NCBI RefSeq assembly: GCF_000518645.1
Contig: NZ_JADZ01000037.1
Span: 1-53,697 of the forward strand
Direction: 5' to 3'
DNA: 53,697 nucleotides
Source: Curvibacter gracilis ATCC BAA-807
GTDB taxonomy: Bacteria; Pseudomonadota; Gammaproteobacteria; Burkholderiales; Burkholderiaceae_C
This document shows positions 8,531-17,799 of the stretch, in pieces. The translations under genes were made by a program, and so were the position numbers. Position 1 is the stretch's first letter. Every line of letters starts with the position of its first letter. The notes below the pieces were generated by a model, which saw only the letters and a program-made list of their open reading frames with translations, ran no database searches and was not told the DNA's origin.

Positions 8531-9690
8531 AGCGGCGTCTCAATCAGGAGCTGGCCCGGCTCATCACCGCCCAGGTCTGCATCCATGCCGCCATGGCCGG
8601 CATGCGCATGGCCACGCCTTTGCTGGCTTTGCAGCAGGGCTACAGCGCGGCCTCGGTCGGGGTGCTGCTCGCCTTGTTTGCCCTGACCCAGGTGTTTCTG
8701 GCCCTGCCCGCAGGCCGCTTTGCCGACCGCCATGGCCTGCACCGTCCCCTGGCCCTGTGCGTGGGCGTGTCGTTTGCGGGCTCGGCCGTGGCCGTGGCCT
8801 GGCCGCATTTCGCCTCGCTGTGTCTGGCCGCCTTGTGCACGGGTGGCGCGGCGGGGGCCGCCGTCATTGCCTTGCAGCGCCATGTGGGGCGTCTGGCCGA
8901 GGGCCCGACCGAGCTCAAGAAGGTCTTCAGCTGGCTGTCACTGGGGCCGGCCGTGTCCAACTTCGTCGGGCCCTTCTTTGCCGGCCTGATGATCGACCAC
9001 TTCGGCTTTCGTGCCGCTTTCGGCCTCATGGCCTTTCTGCCGCTGATGTCCTGGTGGTGGTCGCGCTCGGTGCGGGCCCTGCCTGCGGTCGAACAGGTGC
9101 CCGAGCACCGGCGCCGGCCGGCCTGGGCGCTGCTGCGCGAGGTGGGCTTCAGGCGCTTGCTGTTGATCAACTGGTGCCTGTCCTCCTGCTGGGACGTGCA
9201 CACCTTCGTGGTGCCCTTGCTCGGCCACGAACGCGGGCTCAGCGCCTCGGTGATCGGCACCATCCTGGGCGCGTTTGCCGTGTCGGCCTCGGGTGTGCGG
9301 ATGTTGCTGCCCCTGTTTGCCGAGCGGGTGCACGAATGGGCTGTGATCATGGCGGCCATGCTGACCACCGCCCTGCTGTTCGGCGTCTACCCCTTGCTGC
9401 AAGGGCCCTGGGCCATGGGCCTGTGCTCGGTGCTGGCAGGCTTTGCGCTGGGTTCGGTGCAGCCCATGATCATGAGCACCCTGCACCAGATCACGCCGCA
9501 CGACCGGCACGGCGAGGCCCTGGGCCTGCGCCTCATGACCATCAATGCCTCCAGCGTGCTGATGCCCATGCTGTTCGGCTCGGCCGGTGCGCTGGTCGGT
9601 GTGGGCTCGGTGTTCTGGGCCTCAGGCCTGCTGGTCGGCGCGGGCTCCAAGCTGGCCTGGGGCATGCGAGGCCAGGACCCACAGGCTTGA
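8527..9690 (+). CDS. MFS transporter
   Basis: 387 residues, TTG start coupled to rmuC by a 4-nt overlap. There are about 12 hydrophobic segments. The MFS loop motif between segments 2 and 3 is present as AGRFADRHGLHRPL. The substrate is not recognisable; it belongs to the general drug/metabolite exporter type. The GC-rich, Leu/Ala-rich code matches its neighbours. The next gene is convergent. Confidence 0.85.
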   Translation: MKRRLNQELARLITAQVCIHAAMAGMRMATPLLALQQGYSAASVGVLLALFALTQVFLALPAGRFADRHGLHRPLALCVGVSFAGSAVAVAWPHFASLCLAALCTGGAAGAAVIALQRHVGRLAEGPTELKKVFSWLSLGPAVSNFVGPFFAGLMIDHFGFRAAFGLMAFLPLMSWWWSRSVRALPAVEQVPEHRRRPAWALLREVGFRRLLLINWCLSSCWDVHTFVVPLLGHERGLSASVIGTILGAFAVSASGVRMLLPLFAERVHEWAVIMAAMLTTALLFGVYPLLQGPWAMGLCSVLAGFALGSVQPMIMSTLHQITPHDRHGEALGLRLMTINASSVLMPMLFGSAGALVGVGSVFWASGLLVGAGSKLAWGMRGQDPQA

Positions 9691-9743
9691 TGGCCCCAGC
9701 GCTGCAAGGGGCTGGCCGCGTGCCCTGACCCCTTGCCAGTAGC

Positions 9744-10607
9744 TCAGAGCCCGTAGAAGGCCTGGATCTGCTGCCAGGCCTGCAGCGGCTCGTCGGCGAA
9801 GTGGAACAAGGCCAGGTCTTCCTCCGAGATGGTGCCTTCCTCGACCATCACGTCAAAGTTGATCAGGCGCTTCCAGTAGTCTGTGCCGAACAGCACGATG
9901 GGCACCGGCTTGGCCTTGCGTGTCTGCACCAGGGTCAGCACCTCGAACAGCTCGTCCAGTGTGCCGAAGCCGCCAGGGAAGGCCACCAGGGCCTTGGCGC
10001 GCATCATGAAATGCATCTTGCGCAGCGCGAAGTAGTGGAACTTGAAGCACAGGCTGGGCGAGATGTAGGGGTTGCCTTTTTGCTCGTGGGGCAGGGCGAT
10101 GTTCAGCCCCACGTTCAGGGCACCCATGTCGTGCGCACCACGGTTGGCGGCTTCCATGATGCCGGGGCCGCCGCCGGTGCAGATGTAGAGCCGGTCTTCC
10201 TTGGGGCGCTTGTCGCTCTCCGCGGCCACCAGGCGGGCGAACTGGCGGGCCAGGTCGTAGTAGCGCGCGTTGCGCACCGCCTGCACGGCGCGGGCGATGG
10301 CCCGCGGCTCGCCAGCGGCCTGGGCCTTGTCGAGCGCGGCCTGGGCCTCGTCGGGCGCCAGGTAGCGGGCGCTGCCGAACACCACCACCGTGTTGTTGAT
10401 GCCCTGGGCCGCATGGGCCAGATCAGGCTTGAGCATCTCCAGCTGGAAGCGGATGCCGCGCGTTTCGCGGCGCAGCAGGAACTCCGGGTCTGCGAAGGCC
10501 AGACGGTAGGCGTCTTCGTCGAGCGAATAGCCGTTGTTGGCGTGGTTTTGCAGTTCGGCCCAGGCATCAGCCAGGCGACGGTCATTGAGTTGGGTATTGG
10601 CTTCCAT
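9744..10607 (-). CDS. LOG family protein (nucleotide 5'-monophosphate phosphoribohydrolase)
   Basis: 287 residues. It carries the Rossmann-like LOG signature GGGPGIMEAANRGA and the second motif PGGFGTLDELFE, both complete (the family's PGGxGTxxE). Members cleave the N-glycosidic bond of purine or cytokinin 5'-monophosphates, releasing ribose 5-phosphate. The N-terminal extension of about 90 residues makes it one of the longer bacterial LOG proteins (TIGR00730-type). It is divergently transcribed from the following MFS gene and shares an 85-bp upstream region with it. Confidence 0.9.
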   Translation of the reverse strand: MEANTQLNDRRLADAWAELQNHANNGYSLDEDAYRLAFADPEFLLRRETRGIRFQLEMLKPDLAHAAQGINNTVVVFGSARYLAPDEAQAALDKAQAAGEPRAIARAVQAVRNARYYDLARQFARLVAAESDKRPKEDRLYICTGGGPGIMEAANRGAHDMGALNVGLNIALPHEQKGNPYISPSLCFKFHYFALRKMHFMMRAKALVAFPGGFGTLDELFEVLTLVQTRKAKPVPIVLFGTDYWKRLINFDVMVEEGTISEEDLALFHFADEPLQAWQQIQAFYGL

Positions 10608-10692
10608 GGAGATTCATTGTGCCGCTGCTTTATGCGTTTTATGTGCTGTGCACAACGGTTTTTGCGTAGCCGCCACAGGGGGAATGGCTGCT

Positions 10693-11958
10693 ATGCTGCC
10701 ACCCATGACAAATGCGGCTGCAGGGGCCGGCGCTGCAGGCGCGCCCCGTTTTTCCGAGCTGTTGCAACAGCGCGCCTTCATCCGGTTCTGGTTCACGCGG
10801 CTCAGTGCCACCACGGGCAATCAGATGCTCATGGTGGCCGTGGGTTGGCAGATGTACGAGCTGACCGGCCAGGCCTGGGACCTGGGCCTGGTGGGTCTGT
10901 ACCAGTTTCTCCCCGCACTCCTGTTGACCCTGGTGGCCGGCCATGTGGCCGACCGCGTGCACCGGGCCCGCATCGTGGCCGCCTGCGTGCTGGCCCAGGG
11001 CCTGGTCGCTGCGGTGCTGGTGGTGGCCACGCTGGGCGGCTGGGTCAGCCGCGACTGGCTGCTGTGGCTGTCGGTGGTGCTGGGCACGGCGCGCGCCTTC
11101 CAGATGCCGGCCCAGCAGGCCCTCACCCCCGTGCTGGTGCCGCCCGCCATGCTGCCGCGGGCCATGGCCTTCTCGTCGGCCGGTATGCAGGCCGCCATCA
11201 TTGGCGGCCCGGCGCTGGGCGGGGTGATCTTTGTGGCCGGCGCCACCGCGGTGTACCTGTGCTGTGCGGCCCTTTTTGCGCTGGGCATCGTGCAGATCCT
11301 GCGCGTGCACTATGAACACGATCCACCGCCGCAAGAGCCGGTGTCGCTGGGCACGCTGATGGCCGGGGTGCGATTCATCTGGGAGCGCAAGGTGGTGCTG
11401 GGGGCGGTGTCGCTCGACCTGTTTGCGGTCTTGCTGGGTGGTGCCGTGGCCTTGTTGCCGATCTATGCCAAAGACGTGCTGCATGTCGGCCCCTGGGGCC
11501 TGGGCCTGTTGCGTGCGGCGCCCGCAGCCGGTGCCTTGCTGATGTCGGTGCTGCTCACGCGCTGGCCCATGGACCGCCATGTGGGGCGCAAGCTGCTGCT
11601 GGCTGTGGCCGTGTTTGGCCTGGCCACGCTGGTGTTCGGTGTGTCCACCAGCCTGTGGCTGTCGCTGGCGGCACTGGCCGTCTCGGGTGCTGCCGACATG
11701 GTCAGCGTGGTGGTGCGCCAGACCCTGGTGCAACTCGAAACCCCGGACGCCATGCGCGGCCGCGTGAGCGCGGTCAACTCGGTGTTCATCGGGGCCAGCA
11801 ATCAGCTGGGTGAGTTCGAATCGGGGGCCACGGCCGCCTTGCTGGGCCCGGTGGGCTCGGTGGTCTTGGGCGGGGTGGGCACCGTGCTGGTGGCCGCCTT
11901 GTGGTTCAAGGGCTTTCCGCAACTGGCGCAGCGCGACCACATGCAGGCGCGTCGCTGA
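10693..11958 (+). CDS. MFS transporter, EntS/DHA3-like
   Basis: 421 residues. The ATG at 10693 was chosen because AGGGGGA lies 9 nt upstream; other ATGs are at 10684 and 10705. The opening FSELLQQRAFIRFWFTRLSATTGNQMLMVAVGWQMYELT and the loop AGHVADRVHRARI are characteristic of DHA3 exporters (EntS/MefA-like). About 12 membrane segments are seen. The substrate is unknown. The next gene starts 44 bp downstream in the same direction. Confidence 0.87.
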   Translation: MLPPMTNAAAGAGAAGAPRFSELLQQRAFIRFWFTRLSATTGNQMLMVAVGWQMYELTGQAWDLGLVGLYQFLPALLLTLVAGHVADRVHRARIVAACVLAQGLVAAVLVVATLGGWVSRDWLLWLSVVLGTARAFQMPAQQALTPVLVPPAMLPRAMAFSSAGMQAAIIGGPALGGVIFVAGATAVYLCCAALFALGIVQILRVHYEHDPPPQEPVSLGTLMAGVRFIWERKVVLGAVSLDLFAVLLGGAVALLPIYAKDVLHVGPWGLGLLRAAPAAGALLMSVLLTRWPMDRHVGRKLLLAVAVFGLATLVFGVSTSLWLSLAALAVSGAADMVSVVVRQTLVQLETPDAMRGRVSAVNSVFIGASNQLGEFESGATAALLGPVGSVVLGGVGTVLVAALWFKGFPQLAQRDHMQARR

Positions 11959-12002
11959 GGTCCAGGCAGAAGCGTTTTCTCCGTCAACAGGGGTTTTTCA
12001 AG

Positions 12003-12953
12003 ATGAGCGATTCCAAGCAGGCCGCAGGGCCGGTGTTCGAGGTGCTGCCGCGCGATCTCAGCGCCTACCGGCAAGGCAATGTGGGCATCGACTACGTGCA
12101 CCGCTTCGAGTCGGGCCAGCCCGGCCCGCATGTGCTGATCAACGCCCTGACCCACGGCAACGAGCTGTGTGGCATGGTGGCCGCTACCCATTTGCTGGAC
12201 AGCGGTGTGCGCCCCCTGCGGGGCACGCTGACCGTGTCGTTTGCCAACGTGGCCGCCTATGAGAGCTTCGACATCGAGCGTCCGTTCGAGAGCCGCCAAC
12301 TGGTGCACAACCTCAACCGTGTCTGGTCGGCCGCCGAGCTCGAGGGCAGCGAAGACAGCCCCGAGCTGCGCCGCGCCCGCGAACTGCGGCCGGTGGTGGC
12401 CGCGGCCGATCACATTCTGGACATCCACTCCACCAGCCAGGACGTGCAACCCTTCTGGGTCTACCCCGCCTATGCGCGCAATGCCGAGGTGGCCTTGGCC
12501 GTGGGCCTGCCGCCGGTGCACATGGTGATGCCCAGCGGCCTGGGCTCGGGCACCCCGCTGATCCAGCACGGGCGCCATGGCGAGGCCGACAGCGATGCCG
12601 GCGCCGCCTTGGTGGTGGAGTGCGGCCAACACTTTCTGCAATCGGCTGCCGACACCGCCACCGCAGCGGCCCTGGGCTTTCTGGCCCACTTCGGCCTGAT
12701 CGAGGCGGCCAGCGCTCCCGCCCAGCGACCCCAGCCCCGGCGCTACGAGTTGCTGCAGACCTGCCTGGTGCAGACCTCCGATTTCGCCTTCACCCGGCCC
12801 CTGATCGGTTTTGAAAGCTTTGCCGAGGGCGAGCTGATCGCCCGCGATGGCCCGCACGAGATCCGGGCCGTGTGCGACGACTGCACGGTGATGATGCCCA
12901 CCCGCGCCCCGGTGGTGGGGCGCGAAGCGGTGTACCTGACCCGCCCCCTTTGA
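12003..12953 (+). CDS. Succinylglutamate desuccinylase/aspartoacylase family protein
   Basis: 316 residues from the ATG at 12003. Zinc ligands appear as THGNELCG (His51, Glu54) and DIHST (His142). A later VVECGQH carries the likely catalytic Glu. The family removes the acyl group from N-acyl amino acids (N-succinylglutamate, N-acetylaspartate). No other ast genes are nearby, so the arginine succinyltransferase role is not supported by context and a general N-acyl amino acid hydrolase is the safer call. It converges with the chemoreceptor gene. Confidence 0.85.
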   Translation: MSDSKQAAGPVFEVLPRDLSAYRQGNVGIDYVHRFESGQPGPHVLINALTHGNELCGMVAATHLLDSGVRPLRGTLTVSFANVAAYESFDIERPFESRQLVHNLNRVWSAAELEGSEDSPELRRARELRPVVAAADHILDIHSTSQDVQPFWVYPAYARNAEVALAVGLPPVHMVMPSGLGSGTPLIQHGRHGEADSDAGAALVVECGQHFLQSAADTATAAALGFLAHFGLIEAASAPAQRPQPRRYELLQTCLVQTSDFAFTRPLIGFESFAEGELIARDGPHEIRAVCDDCTVMMPTRAPVVGREAVYLTRPL

Positions 12954-12980
12954 GCGCCGCGGAGTGCCTTTGAGGGGGCT

Positions 12981-14627
12981 TCAGCGGCCCGTCTGCAGGG
13001 TGAACTGAGCCATTGAGCCACTCAGGCGGGTGGCCTGCTCGGTCAGGCTCTGGGCGGCGGCGGCGCCTTGTTCGACCAGGGCCGCATTCTGCTGGGTCAT
13101 CTGATCGAGCTCGCCGATGGCGGAACTCACCCGCTGCAGTTCCTGCGTCTGCTCGGCGGTGGCGGCGCTGATCTCGGCCATCAGGGTGCTGACTTGCTGC
13201 ACGCTGCCCACCAGCTCGCTCATGGTGCTGCCCGCGGTGCCGACCAGGGCGGTGCCGTCGCGCACCTTCTCGACGCTGGCGCCGATCAGGTTCTTGATTT
13301 CGTGGGCGGCGGTCGCGCTGCGCTGGGCGAGACTGCGCACCTCACCGGCCACCACGGCGAAGCCGCGGCCTTGTTCGCCGGCACGTGCCGCTTCAACGGC
13401 CGCGTTCAAGGCCAGGATGTTGGTCTGGAAGGCAATGCCGTCGATCAGGCCCACGATCTCACCAATCTTCTGGCTGCGCGTCTGGATTTCGTTCATGGTG
13501 TCCACCACCTGCTGCACCACGGCACCCCCACGCCCGGCCACTTCGGTGGCGGCGCGCACCAGGGCCGTGGCCTGGTGGGTGTTGTCGGCATGGGTGCCCA
13601 CCATGTGGCTGAGCTGGTCCATGCTGGCGGCCGTCTCTTGCAGCCGGCTGGCCGTGTGCTCGGTGCGCTGGCTCAGGTCCTGGTTGCCCAGGGCCACTTC
13701 GGCGCTGGCTGTGTGGATGGCCTCGCCCGCATCGCGCACCTCCACCACCACCTGGTTGAGGGCGCCCACCATCTGGTTCAGGGCCTGCAGCAGGCTGCCG
13801 ATCTCGTCCTGGCGCTGGTGGTCCATGCGCACCGTCAGGTCGCCTGCAGCCACGCGGGCTGCGGCGCGCGAGGCCTCGGCCAGTGGCTGCACGATGGAGC
13901 GGCGCAGCAGCCAGGCACAGGCCGCTGCCAGCAGCAGCACGGCGGTGACGGCGATGGCACTGATCCACTGGGCGCGCTGGGCGTTGCCGATCATGCTGTC
14001 GGCATCGGCGCGGGCACTGGCTTCCGACAGGCCGAGCAGGGTGTCCAGGCTGGCCAGGTAGCTCTTCAGTGCTGCGGCGTGGTCACTGATCTCCTTCTGG
14101 CTGATCACCTTGGACTCCAGCGCGTTCTGCACCAGTTGCTGGCGCAGCTGCACATAGGCGGTCCGCTGCTTCAGGGCGTTGTCGACGGCCTGCTGGGTGG
14201 CGCTGTCGGCGCTGCCCGCCTGCTGCTGGATCGATTGGACCAGCGCGTCGTCGCGCTGAGCCTCGCCGCGCATCTCATTGGCCACCGGAAACACATCGTT
14301 CGAACCCGTGGCCCGCAGAGCCAGTTCACCGAGCTTGATCGACTGGGTTTTCCAGTCGCGCACGGCGCGCTCCAGGGGCCAGCGCTGTTGCGCCAAGCGC
14401 TGGGCCTGGGCGGTGGTGGCCTCGCCGGTCAACCAGGTGGTGGCGCCCAGCAAGGCCACGGCCAGGCCCAGCAGGCCAAAGCTCAGGCCCAGCTTCTGGC
14501 CGATGCTGAAGCCATGCCGTGTTGGGGTGGGGGGCTGACCCGCGGGCCCCTGGCTGCGGCTCAGTGGGCTCGGGCTGGGCTTGGGGCTCAGACTGGGGCT
14601 GGTGGGCGAGGCGATGAGTTGGGTCAT
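12981..14627 (-). CDS. Methyl-accepting chemotaxis protein
   Basis: 548 residues from the ATG at 14627. The frame extends further upstream, but sequence there is not receptor-like. Order: a Ser/Pro-rich cytoplasmic tail (about 1-38), TM1 (about 46-66), a periplasmic helical sensor with [23 protein letters not shown]2 (about 219-238), HAMP ([11 protein letters not shown]), then the signalling domain. The hairpin tip [42 protein letters not shown] is intact. It transmits ligand binding to CheA/CheW. It sits immediately downstream of the TRAP operon on the same strand, which hints at sensing a related ligand; that link is inference. Confidence 0.93.
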   Translation of the reverse strand: MTQLIASPTSPSLSPKPSPSPLSRSQGPAGQPPTPTRHGFSIGQKLGLSFGLLGLAVALLGATTWLTGEATTAQAQRLAQQRWPLERAVRDWKTQSIKLGELALRATGSNDVFPVANEMRGEAQRDDALVQSIQQQAGSADSATQQAVDNALKQRTAYVQLRQQLVQNALESKVISQKEISDHAAALKSYLASLDTLLGLSEASARADADSMIGNAQRAQWISAIAVTAVLLLAAACAWLLRRSIVQPLAEASRAAARVAAGDLTVRMDHQRQDEIGSLLQALNQMVGALNQVVVEVRDAGEAIHTASAEVALGNQDLSQRTEHTASRLQETAASMDQLSHMVGTHADNTHQATALVRAATEVAGRGGAVVQQVVDTMNEIQTRSQKIGEIVGLIDGIAFQTNILALNAAVEAARAGEQGRGFAVVAGEVRSLAQRSATAAHEIKNLIGASVEKVRDGTALVGTAGSTMSELVGSVQQVSTLMAEISAATAEQTQELQRVSSAIGELDQMTQQNAALVEQGAAAAQSLTEQATRLSGSMAQFTLQTGR

Positions 14628-14710
14628 GCGAAGTCGGGAAGTTGGAATCAACGGAAAAGAATCTGCCAGAACCATGCCAGGGCCATGACAGCCTCGGCGC
14701 GGTGTGGGCC

Positions 14711-14755
14711 TCAAAGCAAACAGCCCCAGGCCGCCTGGGTGGCGACGCGGGGCTG
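14711..14755 (-). terminator. Probable terminator after dctM
   Basis: The arms CAGCCCC (14721-14727) and GGGGCTG (14749-14755) enclose a GC-rich inner hairpin. On the minus strand they are followed by a T-rich stretch (TTTGCTTTGA). It lies between dctM and the chemoreceptor gene, so the receptor probably has its own promoter. Confidence 0.5.
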
Positions 14756-14780
14756 CTGACCAGGCCCGGGGGCGGCGGGC

Positions 14781-16091
14781 CTACTTCTCTTTGCCCATCA
14801 CGAGGTCGGGCAGGATGGTGACGATGTCGGGGAACACCGTGATCAACACGATGCACACCACCAGGCAGGCAAAGAACGGGATCGCGGCCTTGGCGATCAC
14901 GTTGCTGTCCTTGCCCGTCATGTTCTGCAGCACGAACAGGTTGAAGCCCACCGGCGGCGTGACCTCGGCGATCTCGACCAGCAGCACGATGAAGATGCCG
15001 AACCAGACCAGATCGAAGCCGGCCTTCTGGATCATGGGCAGCACCACCGCGCTGGTGAGCACGATCATGCTGATGCCGTCCAGGGCCGTGCCCAACACCA
15101 GGTACACCACCACCAGCACGCTGATCAGCGCAAAAGGCGACAGGTGCATCGACTCGACCCACTCGGCCAGTTCACGCGGGATGCCGGTGAAGGCCATGGT
15201 CTTGGTCAGAAAGGCGGCGCCGGCCAGGATGAACATGATCATGCAGCTGGTGCGCGTGGTGCCCATCAGCCCTTCCTTGAAGTTCTGCCAGGTCAGCGAG
15301 CGGCTCCACAGGGCCAGGCCGAGCGAACCCACCACGCCATAGGCGGCACATTCGGTGGCAGTGGCATAGCCGGCAATCAGCACCCAGCAGATGAACACGA
15401 TCAGGGCCGCGCAAGGGATCAGGTTGCCCGACTGGCGCAGCTTCTGCATGAAGCTGCTGGGCGGGTCGGCGGCAGGCACCTTGTCGGGGTGACGCAGGCT
15501 CCACCAGCCGATGTAGCCCGAGAACAGGCCCATCAGCAGAAAGCCCGGCAGAAAGCCCGCCAGGAAGATGCGGATGATCGAGGCATCGGCCGCCACCGCA
15601 TACACCACCATGGTGATCGAGGGCGGGATCAGAATGCCCAGCGTGCCGGCGGTGGCCAGCGAGCCCAGGGCCAGCTTCTCGTCGTAGCCGCGCTTCATGA
15701 GTTCGGGCAGGGCCACTTTCGAGATCGTGGCGCAGGTGGCGGCCGACGAGCCCGACACCGAGCCGAAGATGCCGCACCCCAGGATGGTGGTGTGCATCAG
15801 GCGGCCGGGCACGCGGTTGAGCCAGGGGCGCAGGCCCTCGAACATCTCTTCGCTGAGCTTGGTCCGGAACAGGATCTCACCCATCCAGATGAACAGGGGT
15901 AGGGCGGCCAGCTCCCAGCTGGCGTTGCTCTCCCAGAAGGCCGAGAACAGGTTCTTGCCCGGCGCCGTGCTGGTGAAGAAGGCCTGACCGACCCAGCCGC
16001 AGATGGCCAGCGTCATGGCGATCCAGACGCCGCCCGAGAGCAGCACCATCATGAGCAGCAGCAAGATGCCACCCACCATCAATATATCCAT
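14781..16091 (-). CDS. dctM: TRAP transporter large permease subunit (DctM)
   Basis: 436 residues from the ATG at 16091 (MDILMVGGILLLLMM). The long upstream extension of the frame was rejected because it overlaps dctQ out of frame. It has about 12 hydrophobic segments and the DctM hallmarks GSVSGSSAATCATIS and GILIPPSITMVVYAVAADASI. It forms the sodium-coupled channel that moves the ligand handed over by DctP across the inner membrane. The gene lies 29 bp after dctQ in one operon. Confidence 0.94.
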   Translation of the reverse strand: MDILMVGGILLLLMMVLLSGGVWIAMTLAICGWVGQAFFTSTAPGKNLFSAFWESNASWELAALPLFIWMGEILFRTKLSEEMFEGLRPWLNRVPGRLMHTTILGCGIFGSVSGSSAATCATISKVALPELMKRGYDEKLALGSLATAGTLGILIPPSITMVVYAVAADASIIRIFLAGFLPGFLLMGLFSGYIGWWSLRHPDKVPAADPPSSFMQKLRQSGNLIPCAALIVFICWVLIAGYATATECAAYGVVGSLGLALWSRSLTWQNFKEGLMGTTRTSCMIMFILAGAAFLTKTMAFTGIPRELAEWVESMHLSPFALISVLVVVYLVLGTALDGISMIVLTSAVVLPMIQKAGFDLVWFGIFIVLLVEIAEVTPPVGFNLFVLQNMTGKDSNVIAKAAIPFFACLVVCIVLITVFPDIVTILPDLVMGKEK

Positions 16092-16120
16092 GTTGTACTT
16101 TCTTGTTGGAGGGGAGGGGG

Positions 16121-16654
16121 TCAGACTTCGGACGAGAAATCGCCACGCGCATGGCGCTCTTCGACCTCGCGCACAAAGGTGGGCACGCCGCCGCGCAGCA
16201 CGATCACCAGTTCGTCCACCACAGCCACCAGCAACAGCACCGAGCCGATGGCAAAGCTCATCTGCGGGATCCACATCGGAATGGGCAGCAGGCCCTGGGC
16301 GATGTCGTTGAACTCCCAGCTCTCGTAGGTGAACTGGCAGGCCGACCAGGCCAAGTAGGCCGTGGCCACCGAGCCGATCACCAGCGAGAGGATCTCCAGC
16401 ATGCGGCGCTGGCGGCTGGGCACTTTCTCCAGCAGCAGCGTCACACGCACAAAGTCACCATGCTTGAAGGCATGGGGCATCGCAAAGAAGGCCGCAGCGG
16501 CGCAGAACCAGGCCACCACGTCGTTCATGGCGCCGGTGCGCACGCCGAATTCACGCAGCACGCTCTGCGCGATCATCAGCACGCAGATCAGCGCGATGAA
16601 CGCGGCGCCCAGGGCGCCGGAGGCAATGTAGAGGCGATCGAGAAGGCGTCGCAT
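16121..16654 (-). CDS. dctQ: TRAP transporter small permease subunit (DctQ)
   Basis: 177 residues from the ATG at 16654; a GTG one codon upstream (16657) is an alternative. Four hydrophobic helices and the family's VVAWFCAAAAFFAMPHAFKHGDFVRV segment are visible. It is the membrane partner of DctM in the TRAP complex. The start overlaps the dctP stop codon (TGATG), so translation is coupled. Confidence 0.92.
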   Translation of the reverse strand: MRRLLDRLYIASGALGAAFIALICVLMIAQSVLREFGVRTGAMNDVVAWFCAAAAFFAMPHAFKHGDFVRVTLLLEKVPSRQRRMLEILSLVIGSVATAYLAWSACQFTYESWEFNDIAQGLLPIPMWIPQMSFAIGSVLLLVAVVDELVIVLRGGVPTFVREVEERHARGDFSSEV

Positions 16655-17646
16655 CACTTCTTGGCCGCAGGAGCGGACTTGCGGTAGGCGGCAATGATGG
16701 CTTCACCGTCCGGGCCAGCCTTCTTGATCCAGTCGCTCAGCATGATGTCACCCACCTGCTTCAGGTCGGCGGTCAGCTTGGCCGGCGGGGGCATGATCTT
16801 CATGCCTTTCTCGGCCAGGGCCTTTTTGTACCAGTCGTTCTTTTCCTGGCTCAGGGCCCAGCCACGGGTTTCGGCTTCGGCAGCGGCCTTGGTGACGGCG
16901 GCCTGGGTGGCCGGGTCCAGCGCATCGAAGGACTTCTTGTTGACGATGATCGCGTCCTTGGGCAGCCAGGCCTGGGTGTCGTACCAGTACTTCAGGCTTT
17001 CGTAGGTCTTGGAGTCGTAGCCCGTGGAGCCCGAGCTCATGTAGCTTTCGATCACGCCGGTGGCCAGGGCCTGCGACAGCTCGGCGGCCTGGATGGTCAC
17101 GGGCTGGGCGCCGATCAGCTCAGCCACCTTGGCCGTGGCCGGGCTGTAGGCACGCCACTTGATGCCGCGCAGATCGGCCACCGAAGCGATTTCCTTCTTG
17201 GTGTAGATGCCTTGTGGGGGCCATGGCACGGTGTAGAGCAGCTTCATGCCCTGGGCATTGAGCAGCTTCTCCAGAACAGGCTTTTGCGCGTCATACAGGC
17301 GCTTGGAATCGGCGTACGACGAGGCCAGGAAGGGCACGCCGTCGGTGCCGTAGATGGGGTTTTCGTTCTCGAAGTTGGCCAGCAGGATCTCGCCGATCTG
17401 GGCCTGGCCGCCTTGCACGGCGCGCTTGATTTCGTTGGCCTTGAACAGCGAGGCATTCGCGTGCACGGTGAGCTTGAGCTTGCCGCCGGTGGCCTTGTCC
17501 ACGTCCTGTGCGAAGTGGCTCAGGTTTTCGACGTGGAAGTTGTTGGCGGGGTAGGCCGTGGGCAGGTCCCACTTGGTCTGCGCCATGGTGGCGCCAGACG
17601 CCAGCACCAAACTGAGAGCCGTGAAAGAGAAATAGCGACGCTTCAT
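16654..17646 (-). CDS. dctP: TRAP transporter substrate-binding protein (DctP)
   Basis: 330 residues from the ATG at 17646. The N terminus MKRRYFSFTALSLVLASGATMAQ is a Sec signal peptide with cleavage near residue 22. The DctP pattern continues with LPTAYPANNFHVENLSHFAQDV, FENENPIYGTDGVPF and LRGIKWRAYSPATAKVAELIGAQPV. It binds the solute in the periplasm and delivers it to DctQM. Bordetella pertussis DctP6 and DctP7 are characterised pyroglutamate receptors, and the divergent operon here encodes 5-oxoprolinase and pyroglutamyl peptidase. Pyroglutamate is thus the favoured, unproven ligand. Confidence 0.93.
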   Translation of the reverse strand: MKRRYFSFTALSLVLASGATMAQTKWDLPTAYPANNFHVENLSHFAQDVDKATGGKLKLTVHANASLFKANEIKRAVQGGQAQIGEILLANFENENPIYGTDGVPFLASSYADSKRLYDAQKPVLEKLLNAQGMKLLYTVPWPPQGIYTKKEIASVADLRGIKWRAYSPATAKVAELIGAQPVTIQAAELSQALATGVIESYMSSGSTGYDSKTYESLKYWYDTQAWLPKDAIIVNKKSFDALDPATQAAVTKAAAEAETRGWALSQEKNDWYKKALAEKGMKIMPPPAKLTADLKQVGDIMLSDWIKKAGPDGEAIIAAYRKSAPAAKK

Positions 17647-17710
17647 GTGTGCTCCGGAAAAAAGTTTGACGTGAATGTAATCGGCCGGCAGGTCGCCTTC
17701 ATGGGGGTTA

Positions 17711-17739
17711 TTACTTAACGTCAATAAAACGTTGGTAAA
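17711..17739. promoter_or_regulatory. Imperfect dyad, possible MarR-type operator
   Basis: AACGT (17717-17721) and ACGTT (17729-17733) are inverted around 7 nt, with further partly matching TTAC/TAA flanks. The dyad is between the divergent dctP and regulator genes, a position from which the adjacent MarR-like protein could control both operons. Confidence 0.45.
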
Positions 17740-17799
17740 TTGTCATTGTGCTGCCTACAATCTGAGCATGCAACATCAATGCCAGCTGGGAGGATGACC

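Noticed and set aside
12003-12953. AstE call (arginine succinyltransferase pathway)
   Set aside because: No astA, astB, astC or astD gene is nearby; only the zinc amidohydrolase family is supported.
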